A stretch of 64,000 bases of DNA from JAPLIS01 sp963719415 (GTDB taxonomy: Bacteria > Babelota > Babeliae > Babelales > Vermiphilaceae): contig OY970383.1 of the NCBI GenBank assembly GCA_963719415.1, positions 248,001 to 312,000 on the forward strand, written 5' to 3'. Positions 63,076 to 64,000 of the stretch are shown here, in pieces. The notes beneath the pieces were generated by a model, which worked only from the letters and a program-made list of their open reading frames with translations, did not search any database and was not told where the DNA came from. Within the stretch, counting starts at the first letter, position 1; each line of letters begins with the position of its first letter. The translations under genes and the position numbers were made by a program.

Positions 63076-64000
63076 ATGAAAAAAATAAATAGTATAAAAA
63101 TAATATATATACTTTCAGCCTTACTCTTTTGCATAAGTTTACAAAGTACTGCAACTACACAACCAAAAATAGAAACTACACAACCAAAAATAGAAGTTTT
63201 ACCACATTACCACGATACTCAGGTAGAGCAAAACAACCAGACCGAGCAAAATGTCCATAACGCTTTTAATCTTAATCTAATGCGTAAACATAACAATAAG
63301 CCACACAATACTAACAACTACTACAATAGTCCTGGTGCAAGCCTAAACAATGCTGGAAAATTTGATTCTAATTTTGGCACAAAAAATTCAGGATATGTTA
63401 TTAATACAATGGGCTTTAACTCTGCTGCTAAAGCAGTTGTCATACGAGATAATAACAAAATAGTTGTTGCAGGAATAAGAGAAAATTATCCTCTTTTAGC
63501 TCAATACAACAATAATGGTTCATTAGATGCTGAGTTTGGTATTAATAATTATGGTCCAGGTGTGGTAATACAAACAAACTTGGATCGCATTTCTTCTTTT
63601 AATGCAGTTGCAATTGACCCATTATATCAAACAACAATTGCAGTTGGCCATTCTCAAAACAAAGCTATTCTAGTCTCTTATTATGACAATGGCTCCTTAA
63701 ATACTTTTTTTGGCACCAATGGCATTATAAAAACAAATATAGATGGCGAACTCAATGCCGTTGCTGTACAAAAAGACAATAAAATAGTGGTTGCTGGCTA
63801 TAATATTTACAATGCTTTCTCCGATACTCAAATGATATTGATGCGTTATGATGAGTATGGAGTACTCGACGATAATTTTGGTACACGAGGTATCGCTCAT
63901 TCAATAGCAAGAGCACGTGCTAACGCAATCACCATTCAAGAAAATAATAAAATAGTAGTTGTTGGCACCTTTAAACTAGAAAACCAGAACGATGTAATGG
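63076..64000 (+). CDS. exported delta-60 repeat beta-propeller protein 9, 3' end beyond the window
   Basis: An open frame from the ATG at 63076 (AAAAAGG ribosome-binding site, TATAAT at about 63049) to the window edge, about 308 codons. Signal peptide (ILSALLFCISLQSTA), a repeated TTQPKIE unit, a His/Gln/Asn-rich acidic segment, the patch LMRKHNNKPHN, and a propeller from about residue 92, with four complete blades visible and a fifth cut by the edge. It shows that the array extends beyond the window. Confidence 0.84.
   Translation, partial: MKKINSIKIIYILSALLFCISLQSTATTQPKIETTQPKIEVLPHYHDTQVEQNNQTEQNVHNAFNLNLMRKHNNKPHNTNNYYNSPGASLNNAGKFDSNFGTKNSGYVINTMGFNSAAKAVVIRDNNKIVVAGIRENYPLLAQYNNNGSLDAEFGINNYGPGVVIQTNLDRISSFNAVAIDPLYQTTIAVGHSQNKAILVSYYDNGSLNTFFGTNGIIKTNIDGELNAVAVQKDNKIVVAGYNIYNAFSDTQMILMRYDEYGVLDDNFGTRGIAHSIARARANAITIQENNKIVVVGTFKLENQNDVM

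Noticed and set aside
48172..64000. Delta-60 proteins as lipoproteins
   Set aside because: The cysteine in the hydrophobic core (LLFC) is not in a lipobox context with a following cleavage site, and several members have no cysteine there.

Overview
This is a window of an AT-rich bacterial chromosome. It combines ordinary housekeeping genes (serS, hemW, secD, pgsA, a GAPDH gene, nfo, tatD, an HU gene, an ATP-dependent DNA ligase, three tRNAs) with an unusually large share of exported, paralogous, lineage-specific proteins. Gene content of this kind (long runs of signal-peptide proteins, PD-(D/E)XK/AAA-like genes, delta-60 repeat proteins, low-complexity insertions, many decaying genes) suggests a host-associated bacterium, most likely an intracellular symbiont of protists such as Candidatus Dependentiae (TM6/Babeliae). 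That placement is an inference from gene content; no rRNA is present to confirm it.

Layout. 1-14,000 is an accessory region, mostly on the minus strand. It holds (i) a family of small exported proteins sharing a C-x15-C-x19/20-C-x(37-41)-C pattern, five full members, one eroded member and one pseudogene; (ii) two 572-residue AAA-like/PD-(D/E)XK proteins, each followed by a small exported gene, forming a duplicated cassette; (iii) a tandem array of Rpn-type nuclease genes in stages of decay; and (iv) an IS630-family element inserted at a TA inside the GC-rich stem of an older palindromic repeat. 14,000-25,700 is mostly housekeeping: ligase, pgsA, tRNA(CAU), secD, tRNA-Leu, hemW, serS, HU, tatD. 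25,900-35,500 mixes housekeeping and decay: a third AAA/PD-(D/E)XK gene broken by an in-frame stop, two frameshifted exported-protein genes, csaA, a sodium:solute symporter, an exported nicotinamidase-like protein, an ABC exporter and an FKBP isomerase. 35,500-40,200 has a truncated HIT protein and a duplicated pair of exported coiled-coil proteins separated by a dead IS630 copy. 40,200-47,800 is housekeeping again: SpoIID-like protein, RNase HI with a zinc-ribbon partner, tRNA(CAU), GAPDH, endonuclease IV, phosphohexomutase.

48,172-64,000 (running off the end) is the most striking part: nine consecutive plus-strand genes for exported delta-60 repeat proteins. Each has a signal peptide, an N-terminal region that is acidic in most members and usually ends in a basic His-Asn patch, a variable Q/N-, Y/P-, M/S- or His-rich linker, and about seven blades of a predicted beta-propeller. 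Many carry their own short leader with an apparent -10 box, and several end in a strong terminator. Two members share an 855-bp block (leader, signal peptide, linker) attached to diverged propellers, so the family evolves by shuffling its 5' modules. Two IS630-derived miniature elements in opposite orientation lie inside the array, one of them exactly at the edge of that shared block.

The window reads as a streamlined core with an actively rearranging surface or secreted-protein repertoire.
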